A stretch of DNA of 64,000 bases from CAVSLM01 sp963728895 (GTDB taxonomy: Bacteria > Pseudomonadota > Gammaproteobacteria > JBBQDK01), in assembly GCA_963728895.1 (NCBI GenBank), contig CAVSLM010000006.1, positions 62,001 to 126,000 of the forward strand. The letters are read 5' to 3'. Below, piece by piece: positions 17,409-32,196 of this stretch (position 1 is its first letter; every line of letters begins with the position of its first letter). Below the pieces are notes generated by a model. That model made no database searches. It had not been told where the DNA came from and saw only the letters and a list, made by a program, of their open reading frames with translations. The position numbers were made by a program, and so were the translations under genes.

Positions 17409-18590
17409 CTGAGCCTGCGCATCGGCATCGTCGCCGGCGAGGCGTCCGGCGATGCGCTGGGTGCCGGCCTGATCCGGGCGCTGCAGGTGGCACATCCCGG
17501 GGCCGTGTTCGCCGGTATCGCCGGACCGCAGATGCTCGGCGCGGGCTGTCAGGCGTGGTTTCCCACCGAGCGGCTGGCGGTGATGGGTCTGGTGGAGGTC
17601 CTGGGTCGGCTGCCCGAGCTCCTGCGCATACGCGCCGGGCTGCGGCGCCGGTTGCTCTCCTGGCGGCCGGATGCCTTCGTCGGCATCGATGCCCCCGACT
17701 TCAATCTGCCGCTGGAGCGGCGCCTGCACCAGGCGGGCATCGCCACCGTGCACTACGTGAGTCCTTCCGTTTGGGCCTGGCGCCGGCGACGCGTGCGCGG
17801 CATTGCCCGTTCCGTGGACTTGATGCTCACGCTGCTGCCCTTCGAGGCGCAGTTCTATCGCGAGCATCGGGTGCCGGTGCGCTTCGTCGGCCATCCGCTC
17901 GCCGACACCCTGGTGCCGGTGCCACGGGAAACGGCGCGTGAGCCGCTCGGCGTTGCCGTCGACCGCCCACTGCTCGCGCTGCTTCCGGGCAGCCGGCACG
18001 GCGAGCTGCAGCGTCTCGGCGCGCTGTTTCTGCGCACCGCCGCATGGTGCGCCGAACGGGTACCGGGCCTGCAGCTCATCGCGCCCATGGCCTCGCCCGA
18101 GCTTGCCGCGCAGTTCCAGACGCTGCGCGGCCATTGCGCACCGCAGCTCGACGTGCACGTGCTGCAAGGGCAGGCGCAGCGCGCCATGGCGGCGGCCGAC
18201 GCGGTGCTGGTCGCCTCGGGCACGGCGACGCTGGAAGCCCTGCTGCTGCAGCGACCCATGGTGGTAGCATACCGCCTGGCGCCGAGCACCTACCGGCTGG
18301 TGAAGTGGCTGCGCCTGGTGCGGCTCGCGCATTTCTCACTGCCCAACCTGCTTGCCGGCCGCGCCCTGGTGCCGGAGTTCCTGCAGGATGAGGCAACGCC
18401 CGAGCGCCTCGGCGCGGCGCTCATCGAGCTGCTGCGCGAGCCGCAGGCTGCAGCGCGCCTCGAGCAGGCGTTCTCCGAAGTGCGCCTGGCACTGCGCCGC
18501 AATGCCAGTCGCCAGGCGGCGGATGCCGTGCTGGAGCTCCTGGAGGCGCGCGCTGCACGGCAGGATGGCGCCGGCGCGGCGCCAACTTGA
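17409..18590 (+). CDS. lpxB: Lipid-A-disaccharide synthase, apparent CTG start
   Basis: LpxB joins UDP-2,3-diacylglucosamine and lipid X into the lipid A disaccharide. Homology begins at SLRIGIVAGEASGDALGAGL, which must be encoded from 17409. In this frame there is no ATG, GTG or TTG between the lpxA stop and 17487, so a CTG at 17409 (AGGG seven bases upstream) is the likeliest start. ATG at 17487 would delete the nucleotide-binding first strand. Other landmarks are GIDAPDFNLPLERRL, HYVSPSVWAWR, FVGHPLAD, LLPGSRHGE and LVASGTATLEALL. The CTG start gives 393 residues (E. coli 382). rnhB, usually next, is absent. Confidence 0.93.
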   Translation: MSLRIGIVAGEASGDALGAGLIRALQVAHPGAVFAGIAGPQMLGAGCQAWFPTERLAVMGLVEVLGRLPELLRIRAGLRRRLLSWRPDAFVGIDAPDFNLPLERRLHQAGIATVHYVSPSVWAWRRRRVRGIARSVDLMLTLLPFEAQFYREHRVPVRFVGHPLADTLVPVPRETAREPLGVAVDRPLLALLPGSRHGELQRLGALFLRTAAWCAERVPGLQLIAPMASPELAAQFQTLRGHCAPQLDVHVLQGQAQRAMAAADAVLVASGTATLEALLLQRPMVVAYRLAPSTYRLVKWLRLVRLAHFSLPNLLAGRALVPEFLQDEATPERLGAALIELLREPQAAARLEQAFSEVRLALRRNASRQAADAVLELLEARAARQDGAGAAPT

Positions 18591-18633
18591 GAGGCGCGTG
18601 GCGGATCTTGGGCAAGCACATCACCTACGGACC

Positions 18634-22152
<3,519 letters not shown>

Positions 22153-22232
22153 AGAGGCGATTCGTCCGGCACGGAGCTTGCTTAGCAGCGGCGCAGCGGG
22201 TAAGTTATCCGACTTTTCCGGATTGGTCTGGC

Positions 22233-23189
<957 letters not shown>

Positions 23190-23252
23190 CATCGGCCGTG
23201 CATGCCCATGGACCCGCCGGTGCCGGCTTCGCGCCCCGATCGGGAGTGCTCC

Positions 23253-24620
23253 ATGAGCTTCACACCCGCACGCCTGCTCGAGGTGCTGAACCGGCTCGCT
23301 CCGGCGGGACGTCTGTGGGTCGCCTACAGCGGCGGCCTCGATTCCCACGTGCTGTTGCATGCCCTGGCGGCGTTGCGCCCGCAGCTCGGCGCGCGCGAGC
23401 TGTGTGCCGTGCACGTCGACCATGGTCTGAGCCTCAACTCGGCACACTGGGCACGGCATTGCGAGCAGGTCTGTGCCCGTCTGGGCATCACCTACCGTGA
23501 GCTCGGCGTGGCGGCGGCGGCCGCACGCGGCGAGAGTCCCGAGGAGGCGGCGCGCCGCGCCCGGTACCAGGCGCTCTCCCGCCTGCTGCGCACCGGCGAT
23601 ACGCTGGTGAGCGCGCATCATCGCGACGATCAGGGCGAGACCGTGCTGCTGCAACTGCTGCGCGGCGGCGGCCCGCGCGGTCTGGCGGCGATGCCCCAGG
23701 CGGCCCCACTCGGCGCAGGGCGCCTAGTGCGGCCGCTGCTCGAGTTCGGGCGCGCGGACCTGCGCGCCTATGCCTTGCAGGCCGGGCTGCGGTGGATCGA
23801 AGATGAAAGCAACGCCGACCTGCGCATGGACCGCAACTTTCTGCGCCACCGCATCCTGCCCACGTTGCGCCAGCGCTGGCCGGGTTCGGCCGCGAGCCTG
23901 AACCGCGCAGCGCGCCATTGCGCAGAGGCGAGCGAGCTGCTGGCCGACCTTGCGCGACTGGATCTGCAGCAGTCGGGTGCGGCACCCGACGGGCCATTGC
24001 TGCTCGACCCGCTGCAACGGCTGACGCCAGCGCGCCGCCGCAATCTCCTGCGCAGCTGGCTGGCCGGCATCGGACTCCCGGCACCGGCTTCGGTGCATCT
24101 CGACGAGGCGCTGCGCACGCTGTTCAATGCCGCACCCGACGCGACTCCCTGCGTGCGCTGGCCGGGCGCTGAGCTGCGCCGCTATCGCGACCGCCTCTAT
24201 GCGGCAGCGCCGTTGCCGGAGCACGATGCCGCACAGGTGCTCGCCTGGGATCTGCGTGCACCGCTGGTGCTCCCGGCGCTCGGCGGCAGCCTGCAGGCGG
24301 TGGCGGGCACCGGCATCGGGCTCGATGCCGGGCGCTGCGAAGACATGGCGGTCACGGTGCGCTTTCGCCGCGGGGGCGAGCGCTGTCGTCCGAGCGGTCG
24401 CGCGCACACCCACGAGCTGAAGAAGCTGTTCCAGGATGCAGGCGTGCCGCCCTGGGAACGTCCGCGCATTCCGCTGCTCTACGTCGGCGACAGCCTCGCC
24501 GCGGTGGTGGGCTACTGGATCTGCGATCCCTACGCCGCGGCGCCGAATCGTCCCGGTCTCGCCGTGCACTGGCGACGGGACTGGCACCCGGCGCGGGCGC
24601 AGAGGCGGCACGAGGCATGA
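23253..24620 (+). CDS. tilS: tRNA(Ile)-lysidine synthetase
   Basis: TilS turns C34 of the CAU-anticodon tRNA(Ile) into lysidine so that it reads AUA. The PP-loop ATP motif YSGGLDSHVLLHAL is near residue 25, followed by VHVDHGLS, SAHHRDDQGETVLLQLLRGGG and RPLLEFGRADLRAYA. The C-terminal tRNA-binding part has KKLFQDAGVPPWERPRIPLLY. The start at 23253 has a GGGAG site six bases upstream; an in-frame ATG at 23202 gives a 17-residue unconserved head. It has 455 residues (E. coli 432). Normally essential. It follows accA. Confidence 0.95.
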   Translation: MSFTPARLLEVLNRLAPAGRLWVAYSGGLDSHVLLHALAALRPQLGARELCAVHVDHGLSLNSAHWARHCEQVCARLGITYRELGVAAAAARGESPEEAARRARYQALSRLLRTGDTLVSAHHRDDQGETVLLQLLRGGGPRGLAAMPQAAPLGAGRLVRPLLEFGRADLRAYALQAGLRWIEDESNADLRMDRNFLRHRILPTLRQRWPGSAASLNRAARHCAEASELLADLARLDLQQSGAAPDGPLLLDPLQRLTPARRRNLLRSWLAGIGLPAPASVHLDEALRTLFNAAPDATPCVRWPGAELRRYRDRLYAAAPLPEHDAAQVLAWDLRAPLVLPALGGSLQAVAGTGIGLDAGRCEDMAVTVRFRRGGERCRPSGRAHTHELKKLFQDAGVPPWERPRIPLLYVGDSLAAVVGYWICDPYAAAPNRPGLAVHWRRDWHPARAQRRHEA

Positions 24621-24841
24621 TGTCACTGCGTGCACGGGCGCCAGCCGAGGCGCGGCGCTGCAGCACAGAAGCATCAGCGGGTCGCGCGCACGTGCGACGG
24701 CGGGCTCGCCTGCAACGTGCAACTGCACGATGCAATAACGCGCGCAATCACACGCTGCGCGCATTGTGCAACCCACACGCTTCTGGTAACGTTTAGCCCC
24801 GTCCTGCGGCATCCTCGGCGCAATCCTTCCCCCTGGGGAAC

Positions 24842-26512
<1,671 letters not shown>

Positions 26513-26575
26513 TGAAGGCCACACGCGCAGCGCCGTCCGGATGGGCCTGATCCGGGTGTGGCACGGATGCACTGC

Positions 26576-27409
26576 ATGAATCTCTGCGGCTTCGAGGTAG
26601 GCATCGATCGTCCGCTGTTTCTCATCGCGGGACCCTGCGTGATCGAGAGCGAGGGGCTCGCACTCGACACAGCCGGGCGGCTGCGCGAGATCACCACGCG
26701 GCTGCAGATGCCGTTCATCTACAAATCCTCCTTCGACAAGGCCAACCGCTCCTCGCTCGGCAGCTTCCGCGGACCGGGCATGGAGCAGGGGCTGCGCATC
26801 CTGGAGCGGGTGCGCGAGCAGATCGGCGTGCCGGTCCTGACCGACGTGCATGAGGACACGCCGCTCGATGAAGTCGCTAGCGTGGTGGACGTGCTGCAGA
26901 CGCCGGCGTTCCTGTGCCGGCAGACCAACTTCATTCAGAACGTGGCGCGGCGGAACCGTCCGGTGAACATCAAGAAGGGTCAGTTCCTCGCGCCCTGGGA
27001 CATGGGCAACGTGGTGGACAAGGCGCACGCCACCGGCAACCGGCAGATCCTGGTGTGCGAGCGCGGCGTCTCCTTTGGCTACAATAACCTCGTTTCCGAT
27101 ATGCGCTCCCTGGCGATCCTGCGCACCACCGGCTGTCCGGTGGTGTTCGACGCCACGCATTCGGTGCAGCTGCCCGGTGGACAGGGCGATCGCTCGGGCG
27201 GACAACGCGAGTTCGTGCCGGTGCTCGCGCGCGCTGCCGTGGCGGCCGGAATCGCCGGCCTGTTCATGGAAACTCATCCGGACCCGGAGCGGGCGTTGAG
27301 CGACGGTCCAAACGCCTGGCCGCTCGGGCGCATGGAGGCGTTGCTCGGAGTGCTGCAGGCGATCGACGCCACCGTCAAGGCGGCCGATCTCGCAGGGCTC
27401 GACCGATAG
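26576..27409 (+). CDS. kdsA: 3-deoxy-8-phosphooctulonate synthase, Cys (metal-dependent) type
   Basis: KdsA condenses phosphoenolpyruvate with arabinose 5-phosphate to Kdo 8-phosphate for the LPS inner core. The start MNLCGFEVGIDRPLFLIAGPC fits homologues; a GTG at 26558 or ATG at 26567 would add a few residues. The early motif is AGPCVIES with Cys, the metal-ligand form (class II), whereas E. coli has Asn there (class I). YKSSFDKANRSS, TPAFLCRQTNFI, NIKKGQFLAPWDM, VFDATHSVQLPGG and the closing METHPDPERALSDGPN complete the barrel. It has 277 residues. Confidence 0.96.
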   Translation: MNLCGFEVGIDRPLFLIAGPCVIESEGLALDTAGRLREITTRLQMPFIYKSSFDKANRSSLGSFRGPGMEQGLRILERVREQIGVPVLTDVHEDTPLDEVASVVDVLQTPAFLCRQTNFIQNVARRNRPVNIKKGQFLAPWDMGNVVDKAHATGNRQILVCERGVSFGYNNLVSDMRSLAILRTTGCPVVFDATHSVQLPGGQGDRSGGQREFVPVLARAAVAAGIAGLFMETHPDPERALSDGPNAWPLGRMEALLGVLQAIDATVKAADLAGLDR

Positions 27410-27464
27410 GCGGTGCGCCGGATCCTTACCGTCAAGCGCGGTATCAGGCACCAAGGGAGACGAG

Positions 27465-28754
27465 ATGTCCGAGATCAGTGACGTTCGTGGGCGGGAAATC
27501 CTCGACTCGCGCGGCAATCCGACCGTCGAGGCGGACGTGCTCCTGGTGTCCGGCGCCATGGGGCGCGCGGCAGTGCCTTCGGGCGCATCGACCGGCACGC
27601 GCGAGGCGCTCGAGCTGCGCGACAACGATCCGGCCCGTTACCTGGGCAAGGGCGTGCAGCAGGCGGTGCGCAACATCAACGAGGAGCTGCGACGCGCCCT
27701 GATCGGAAAGGAGGTGCTGGGACAGCGCGAGCTCGATCGCATCATGATCGAGCTCGACGGAACACCGACCAAGAGCCGCCTGGGGGCCAACGCCATACTC
27801 GCGGTCTCGGTGGCGGCGGCCAAGGCGGCGGCGCGCGAGGCGCAGGTGGGGCTGTTCCGCTACCTGGGCGGCAAAGGTCCGTTCCGCCTGCCGGTGCCGA
27901 TGATGAACATCATCAACGGCGGGGCGCATGCGGACAACAGCGTCGATCTGCAGGAGTTCATGATCGTGCCCGCGGGTGCGCCGAGCTTCCGCGAGGCGCT
28001 GCGCTACGGTGCCGAGGTGTTCCATGCCCTCAAGAAGGTGCTGCGCGGTCGAGGTCTGGCGACCGCCGTCGGTGACGAGGGCGGGTTCGCGCCCAATCTG
28101 CCGTCCAACGAGGCCGCCATCGAGGTCATCCTCGAGGCCATCGACAAGGCGGGTTATCGTGCCGGCAAGGACATTTATCTGGGCCTCGACACCGCGAGCT
28201 CCGAGTTCCACGAAGACGGCGTGTACTATCTTGCCTCCGAGGACCGCCGCTTCAGCCCTGCGGAGCTCGTGGACTATCTGGCCGGATGGGTGGACAAGTA
28301 CCCGATCCTCACCCTCGAGGACGGCATGGCGGAGAACGACTGGGACGGCTGGGGGCTGCTCACCGAACGGCTGGGCAAGCGCGTGCAGCTGGTGGGTGAC
28401 GATGTGTTCGTCACCAACACCACGATTCTCGAAGAAGGCATCCAGAAGGGAATCGCCAATTCCATCCTCATCAAGCTCAACCAGATCGGCACGCTCACCG
28501 AGACGCTGGCGGCCATCGAGATGGCGCATCGCGCCGGTTACACGACGGTCATCTCGCACCGTTCCGGTGAGACCGAGGACGTCACGATCGCCGACCTCGC
28601 CGTGGGCGCCGATGCCGGCCAGATCAAGACCGGATCGCTGTCGCGCTCCGATCGTATCGCCAAGTACAACCGACTGCTGCGCATCGAGGAAGAGCTGGGT
28701 GCCAAGGCGGCCTATGCTGGATTGGGTGCTTTCTCCCAGGCTGCGCAGGGCTGA
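27465..28754 (+). CDS. eno: Enolase (phosphopyruvate hydratase)
   Basis: Enolase interconverts 2-phosphoglycerate and phosphoenolpyruvate in glycolysis and helps scaffold the RNA degradosome. It has 429 residues, the usual length. Motifs are GREILDSRGNPTVEADV, the mobile loop PSGASTGTREALELRD, PMMNIINGGAHADN, VGDEGGFAPNL with the catalytic Glu, LEDGMAENDWDGW with a metal Asp, and SILIKLNQIGTLTET with the catalytic Lys, then ISHRSGETED. A strong ribosome site (AAGGGAGA) precedes the ATG. It is followed directly by ftsB. Confidence 0.98.
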   Translation: MSEISDVRGREILDSRGNPTVEADVLLVSGAMGRAAVPSGASTGTREALELRDNDPARYLGKGVQQAVRNINEELRRALIGKEVLGQRELDRIMIELDGTPTKSRLGANAILAVSVAAAKAAAREAQVGLFRYLGGKGPFRLPVPMMNIINGGAHADNSVDLQEFMIVPAGAPSFREALRYGAEVFHALKKVLRGRGLATAVGDEGGFAPNLPSNEAAIEVILEAIDKAGYRAGKDIYLGLDTASSEFHEDGVYYLASEDRRFSPAELVDYLAGWVDKYPILTLEDGMAENDWDGWGLLTERLGKRVQLVGDDVFVTNTTILEEGIQKGIANSILIKLNQIGTLTETLAAIEMAHRAGYTTVISHRSGETEDVTIADLAVGADAGQIKTGSLSRSDRIAKYNRLLRIEEELGAKAAYAGLGAFSQAAQG

Positions 28755-28762
28755 GGCAGCCC

Positions 28763-29104
28763 ATGGGCGGCGCCAACGCTGCAGCTGATGCGGCCGCGGT
28801 TGGCGGTGCCCGCTTGGCGCGCGCCACGCTGATGCGCTGGGCAATCGGCCTATTGGTGGCGTTGATCGTCGGGTTGCAGCTCAGGCTGTGGATCGGCAAC
28901 GGGAGCCTCGCCGAGGTATGGCATCAGACTCAGCAGATCGAGGCACAGCGCGAGGAGAACGCGCGCCTGCAGGAACGCAATCGGGCGCTCGATGCCGAGG
29001 TCGAGGACCTGAAGAAGGGTCTCGCGGCCATCGAGGAACGTGCCCGTACCGAGCTCGGCATGATCCGCCGCGACGAAACGTTCTATCAGATCGTCGACCG
29101 GTGA
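28763..29104 (+). CDS. ftsB: Cell division protein FtsB
   Basis: FtsB is a single-pass inner-membrane protein that, with FtsL and FtsQ, activates septal peptidoglycan synthesis. One membrane helix (WAIGLLVALIVGLQLRLWI) is followed by a coiled coil (QQIEAQREENARLQERNRAL and on) and the conserved end ERARTELGMIRRDETFYQ. The ATG at 28763 has a TGAGG site six bases upstream that overlaps the eno stop, and gives 113 residues. An in-frame ATG at 28832 gives 90 residues, nearer the family length, but has a weak ribosome site. The eno-ftsB-ispD order is conserved. Confidence 0.92.
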   Translation: MGGANAAADAAAVGGARLARATLMRWAIGLLVALIVGLQLRLWIGNGSLAEVWHQTQQIEAQREENARLQERNRALDAEVEDLKKGLAAIEERARTELGMIRRDETFYQIVDR

Positions 29105-29147
29105 CGCGCCCGTTGCGCAGCGGCCGCCGGTTCGCGCCCGCCCCGGG

Positions 29148-29912
29148 ATGCGCGTGACGGTGTCCGGCACCGGCGTATCGCAGGTGCCTGTGGGGCGCTG
29201 CTGGGCGCTGGTGCCCGCGGCAGGCAGCGGCACACGCATGGGCGCGGCGCTGCCCAAGCAGTACCTCACCCTGCACGGGCGCACGGTACTCGAGCACGCC
29301 CTGCTGCGCCTGATCACGCATCCCGCCGTCTGCGGGGCGGTCGTGGCACTCTCGCCCCAGGACCCGCACTGGGCATCGTGCACGCGCCGCGCCCGCTGGC
29401 CCGCCGACAAGCCCTTGTGGCGAGCACCCGGCGGCGCGGAGCGCTGCCATTCGGTGCTGAATGGGCTTGCCGAGCTGCGCCGCCATGCAGCGGCGCAGGA
29501 CTGGGTGCTGGTGCATGACGCGGCGCGACCCTGTGTGCGGCAGGGCGATATCTCCGCGCTCATCGAGCGGCTGGCGCAGGACCCGGTGGGAGGACTGCTG
29601 GCGGTGCCGGTGCGCGATACCATGAAGCGCGGCGATGATTCGGCACGAGTGGTGCAAACCGTGGAACGCATGGCACTGTGGCATGCTTTGACCCCGCAGA
29701 TGTTTCGCCTGGCGCTGCTCGAGCGGGCGCTGCGCGAAGCGCTGGATCGGGGTGTGCTGGTTACCGACGAGTCTGCAGCGGTCGAGGCCCTCGGCCTGCA
29801 GCCGCGGCTGTGCGAGGGACACGCCGACAACCTGAAGATCACCCGGCCGGAGGACCTGGCGCTCGCCGAGTTCTATCTGCACCGCCAGGAGCAGGAACGC
29901 GCCGATGCCTGA
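29148..29912 (+). CDS. ispD: 2-C-methyl-D-erythritol 4-phosphate cytidylyltransferase
   Basis: IspD makes CDP-methylerythritol from MEP and CTP, the third step of the MEP pathway. The CTP-binding signature ALVPAAGSGTRMGAALPKQYL starts near residue 20. VLVHDAARPCV supplies the metal and ribose contacts, PVRDTMKR carries the MEP-contact region, and LTPQMFRLALL and the end NLKITRPEDLALAE complete the family pattern. It has 254 residues (E. coli 236), the difference being the N-terminus. It lies upstream of ispF as a separate gene, not a fusion. Confidence 0.96.
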   Translation: MRVTVSGTGVSQVPVGRCWALVPAAGSGTRMGAALPKQYLTLHGRTVLEHALLRLITHPAVCGAVVALSPQDPHWASCTRRARWPADKPLWRAPGGAERCHSVLNGLAELRRHAAAQDWVLVHDAARPCVRQGDISALIERLAQDPVGGLLAVPVRDTMKRGDDSARVVQTVERMALWHALTPQMFRLALLERALREALDRGVLVTDESAAVEALGLQPRLCEGHADNLKITRPEDLALAEFYLHRQEQERADA

Positions 29913-29933
29913 TCTGCCCGGGATTCCCCTGCC

Positions 29934-30407
29934 ATGAGAATCGGGCACGGATTCGACGCCCATCGGTTCGCAGCCGGTCGCAGGCTGGTGCTGGGCGGTG
30001 TGCACATCGAGTCCGACCGCGGCATGCTGGCGCATTCGGACGGCGACGTTCCGGTCCATGCGCTGTGCGATGCGCTGCTGGGGGCGGCGGGCCTGGGCGA
30101 TCTCGGCCTTCACTTTCCCGATTCACGCGAGGAGCTCCGCGACATCGACAGCCGAGTGCTGCTGCGACGCGTGGTCGAGCAGCTGCACGAGCGCCGGCTG
30201 CGGGTCGGCAACGTGGATGTCACGATCATTGCCCAGGTGCCCAGGCTCGCGCCGCACATCGCAGCCATGCGCGCCAACCTGGCTGCGGACCTGCGGGTGA
30301 GCGCAGAACAGGTAAACGTCAAGGCGACCACCACCGAAGGCATGGGTTACACGGGCCGTGCCGAAGGCATTGGGGCGCACGCGGTGGTGTTGCTGGTGCA
30401 AGCCTGA
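29934..30407 (+). CDS. ispF: 2-C-methyl-D-erythritol 2,4-cyclodiphosphate synthase
   Basis: IspF cyclises CDP-methylerythritol 2-phosphate to MEcPP with loss of CMP. The 157 residues contain the metal-binding start RIGHGFDAHRF, the AHSDGDVPVHALCDALLGAAGLGDLG motif with the zinc ligands (Asp, His, His), HFPDS, and the closing VKATTTEGMGYTGRAEGIGAHAV. It is a homotrimer of standard length. It lies 21 bases after ispD and one base before truD, matching the ispD-ispF-truD-surE-pcm-nlpD-rpoS order of Gammaproteobacteria. Confidence 0.97.
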   Translation: MRIGHGFDAHRFAAGRRLVLGGVHIESDRGMLAHSDGDVPVHALCDALLGAAGLGDLGLHFPDSREELRDIDSRVLLRRVVEQLHERRLRVGNVDVTIIAQVPRLAPHIAAMRANLAADLRVSAEQVNVKATTTEGMGYTGRAEGIGAHAVVLLVQA

Positions 30408-30408
30408 G

Positions 30409-31467
30409 ATGCATTCACAGGGTAGGTCGGCGCCTGGCCCGCTCGCTCACATAGAAGGCACACCCGCCGTGCAGGCGCGCCTGCGTACGCAGGCCGACGA
30501 TTTCCAGGTCGTCGAGGCGCTCGGCTTCGAGCCGGACGGAGACGGCGAGCATGCCCTGCTGCAGATTCGGAAACGCAACGCCAATACCGAGTGGGTGGTG
30601 CGGCAGCTGGCGTGCCACGCCGGTGTGCGACCGGTCGATGTGGGCTATGCCGGACTGAAGGACCGCTCGGCGGTTACCGAGCAGTGGTTCTCGGTGCACC
30701 TGGCACGACGGCCGGAGCCGGACTGGCGGGAGCTCCAGAGCACGGAGCTGCAGATTTGCACCGTCACCCGCCACCGACGCAAGCTGCGCCGCGGCGCGCT
30801 GCGTGGCAACGGCTTCGTGCTGAGGCTGCGCGAGCTGCAAGGCGATCGCGAGGAGCTGATCGGGCGATTGCAGCGCGTGTCGCGCCGGGGAGTTCCGAAC
30901 TACTTCGGGCCGCAACGCTTCGGCGGTGGCGGCGAAAACCTGCGCCACGCATGGGCGCTGCTCAGCGGCGCGGCAACGGTGTGCGACCGGCACCGGCGTG
31001 GGCTGTATCTGTCCGCGGCGCGTTCGCACCTCTTCAACCAGGTGCTCTCGCTACGGGTCGCACAGGGTACCTGGGACTCCCCTCAGCCCGGAGAGGTGCT
31101 GATGCTCGATGCAAGCCACAGCTTCTTCTGCGCAGAGGGGCTCGACGAGGCGCTGATGCGGCGCGTGCAGGACTTCGACCTGCACCCCACCGGACCGCTC
31201 TGGGGGCGGGGTGCTTCGCCGGTGCGCGGCGCCGCCCTGGCGATCGAGCAGCAGGCGCTGGCGCCGTTCGCCGACTGGTGCGGCGGCCTGGAGCGCGCCG
31301 GGCTGGAGCACCAACGACGCGCGCTGCGGGTGTGTCTGGGCGAGCCAGGCTGGGAATTTCTCGCCGACGACGGTTTGCGTCTGCGCTTTTCGCTGCCGCC
31401 GGGCAGCTATGCCACGGCGGTGCTGCGCGAGCTGGTGGTCGGGCCCGGCGGCGGCGAGCCGCAATGA
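30409..31467 (+). CDS. truD: tRNA pseudouridine(13) synthase TruD
   Basis: TruD isomerises U13 in tRNA(Glu). The catalytic motif is VGYAGLKDRSAVTEQWFS with the Asp near residue 80; the TRHRRKLRRGALRGN basic stretch and VPNYFGPQRFGGGGENL are the other hallmarks. The insertion domain follows, ending LRFSLPPGSYATAVLREL. The ATG at 30409 is one base after the ispF stop and gives 352 residues (E. coli 349). Its stop at 31465-31467 directly abuts the stop of the convergent Smr gene with no spacer. Confidence 0.95.
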   Translation: MHSQGRSAPGPLAHIEGTPAVQARLRTQADDFQVVEALGFEPDGDGEHALLQIRKRNANTEWVVRQLACHAGVRPVDVGYAGLKDRSAVTEQWFSVHLARRPEPDWRELQSTELQICTVTRHRRKLRRGALRGNGFVLRLRELQGDREELIGRLQRVSRRGVPNYFGPQRFGGGGENLRHAWALLSGAATVCDRHRRGLYLSAARSHLFNQVLSLRVAQGTWDSPQPGEVLMLDASHSFFCAEGLDEALMRRVQDFDLHPTGPLWGRGASPVRGAALAIEQQALAPFADWCGGLERAGLEHQRRALRVCLGEPGWEFLADDGLRLRFSLPPGSYATAVLRELVVGPGGGEPQ

Positions 31468-32010
31468 TCAATGGCGCTTGAGCAACACATAGACGGCGCC
31501 GGTCCCGCCGTCGCCGGGCAGCGCCGAGCAGAACGCCAGCACTTCCTCGCGCTGCGCCAGCCAGCGGTTCACCTTGTGCTTGAGTACCGGGCCACGATGC
31601 CGCGATCCCAGCCCCTTGCCGTGTATGATGCGCACGCAGCGCGTGTCGGCTGCCCGGCAGGTGAGCAGAAACGTCACCACCGCCTGACGGGCGACCGGCA
31701 CGGTCATGCCGTGCAGGTCGAGCTCGCCGCGGACGCGGAACCGCCCGCGGCGCAGCTTGCGCAGCAACGTGTGCTGCAGCCCGGGACGGGCAAACATCAG
31801 CTCCTCCCCGGTATCGAAATCCGCGGGATCCCAAGCCTCCGACAGCAGCTCGCGCAGCACTTCCTGCTCGTCGCGCATGCCGTTGCGTGCCAGTGGGGCG
31901 GGACGATTCAGCAGGGGTGCCACACGATCGTCCGCCAGCGGCTTGACGTCCTCCATGTGCGCGCGGAACAGTTCCAGGTCGGCTTCGGCAATGTCGGGTT
32001 TGCGGGTCAT
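31468..32010 (-). CDS. Smr-domain protein (SmrA/YdaL-like)
   Basis: This is a 180-residue protein with an N-terminal charged helical region (ADLELFRAHMEDVKPLADDRV) and a C-terminal Smr domain. The Smr landmarks are the LDLHGM motif near residue 100, and IIHGKGLGS followed by HRGPVLKHKVNRWL. Stand-alone Smr proteins of this type are nucleases; the E. coli homologues are SmrA and SmrB, and SmrB cleaves mRNA at collided ribosomes. The N-terminus here looks more like SmrA. The start is the ATG at 32008-32010. It converges on truD with adjacent stop codons. Confidence 0.88.
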   Translation of the reverse strand: MTRKPDIAEADLELFRAHMEDVKPLADDRVAPLLNRPAPLARNGMRDEQEVLRELLSEAWDPADFDTGEELMFARPGLQHTLLRKLRRGRFRVRGELDLHGMTVPVARQAVVTFLLTCRAADTRCVRIIHGKGLGSRHRGPVLKHKVNRWLAQREEVLAFCSALPGDGGTGAVYVLLKRH

Positions 32011-32098
32011 CCGACGTGCCTCTCGAGTAAGGCTGCAGGTATCGCGAGTATAAGGGGAGGGGGGTGTGCAGACCAAGCAGGAGCGCATATCCCGCCGC

Positions 32099-32115
32099 GA
32101 TCCCGGTGAGATACG
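32099..32115 (+). repeat. Partial copy C of the dispersed intergenic repeat
   Basis: GATCCCGGTGAGATACG matches the terminal block of copy A (12094-12110) at 16 of 17 bases and lies in the same kind of place, in a gap upstream of a gene (surE). The rest of the element is not clearly present. The match is short and could be chance in GC-rich DNA. Confidence 0.35.
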
Positions 32116-32196
32116 TGGGCTGGCGCCGCGCCAACGGTGGGCGCAACGCCGGGTTTCCAGTATAGTTGGCCTCTGCCGTTGCGCTGGAATTCGCAC

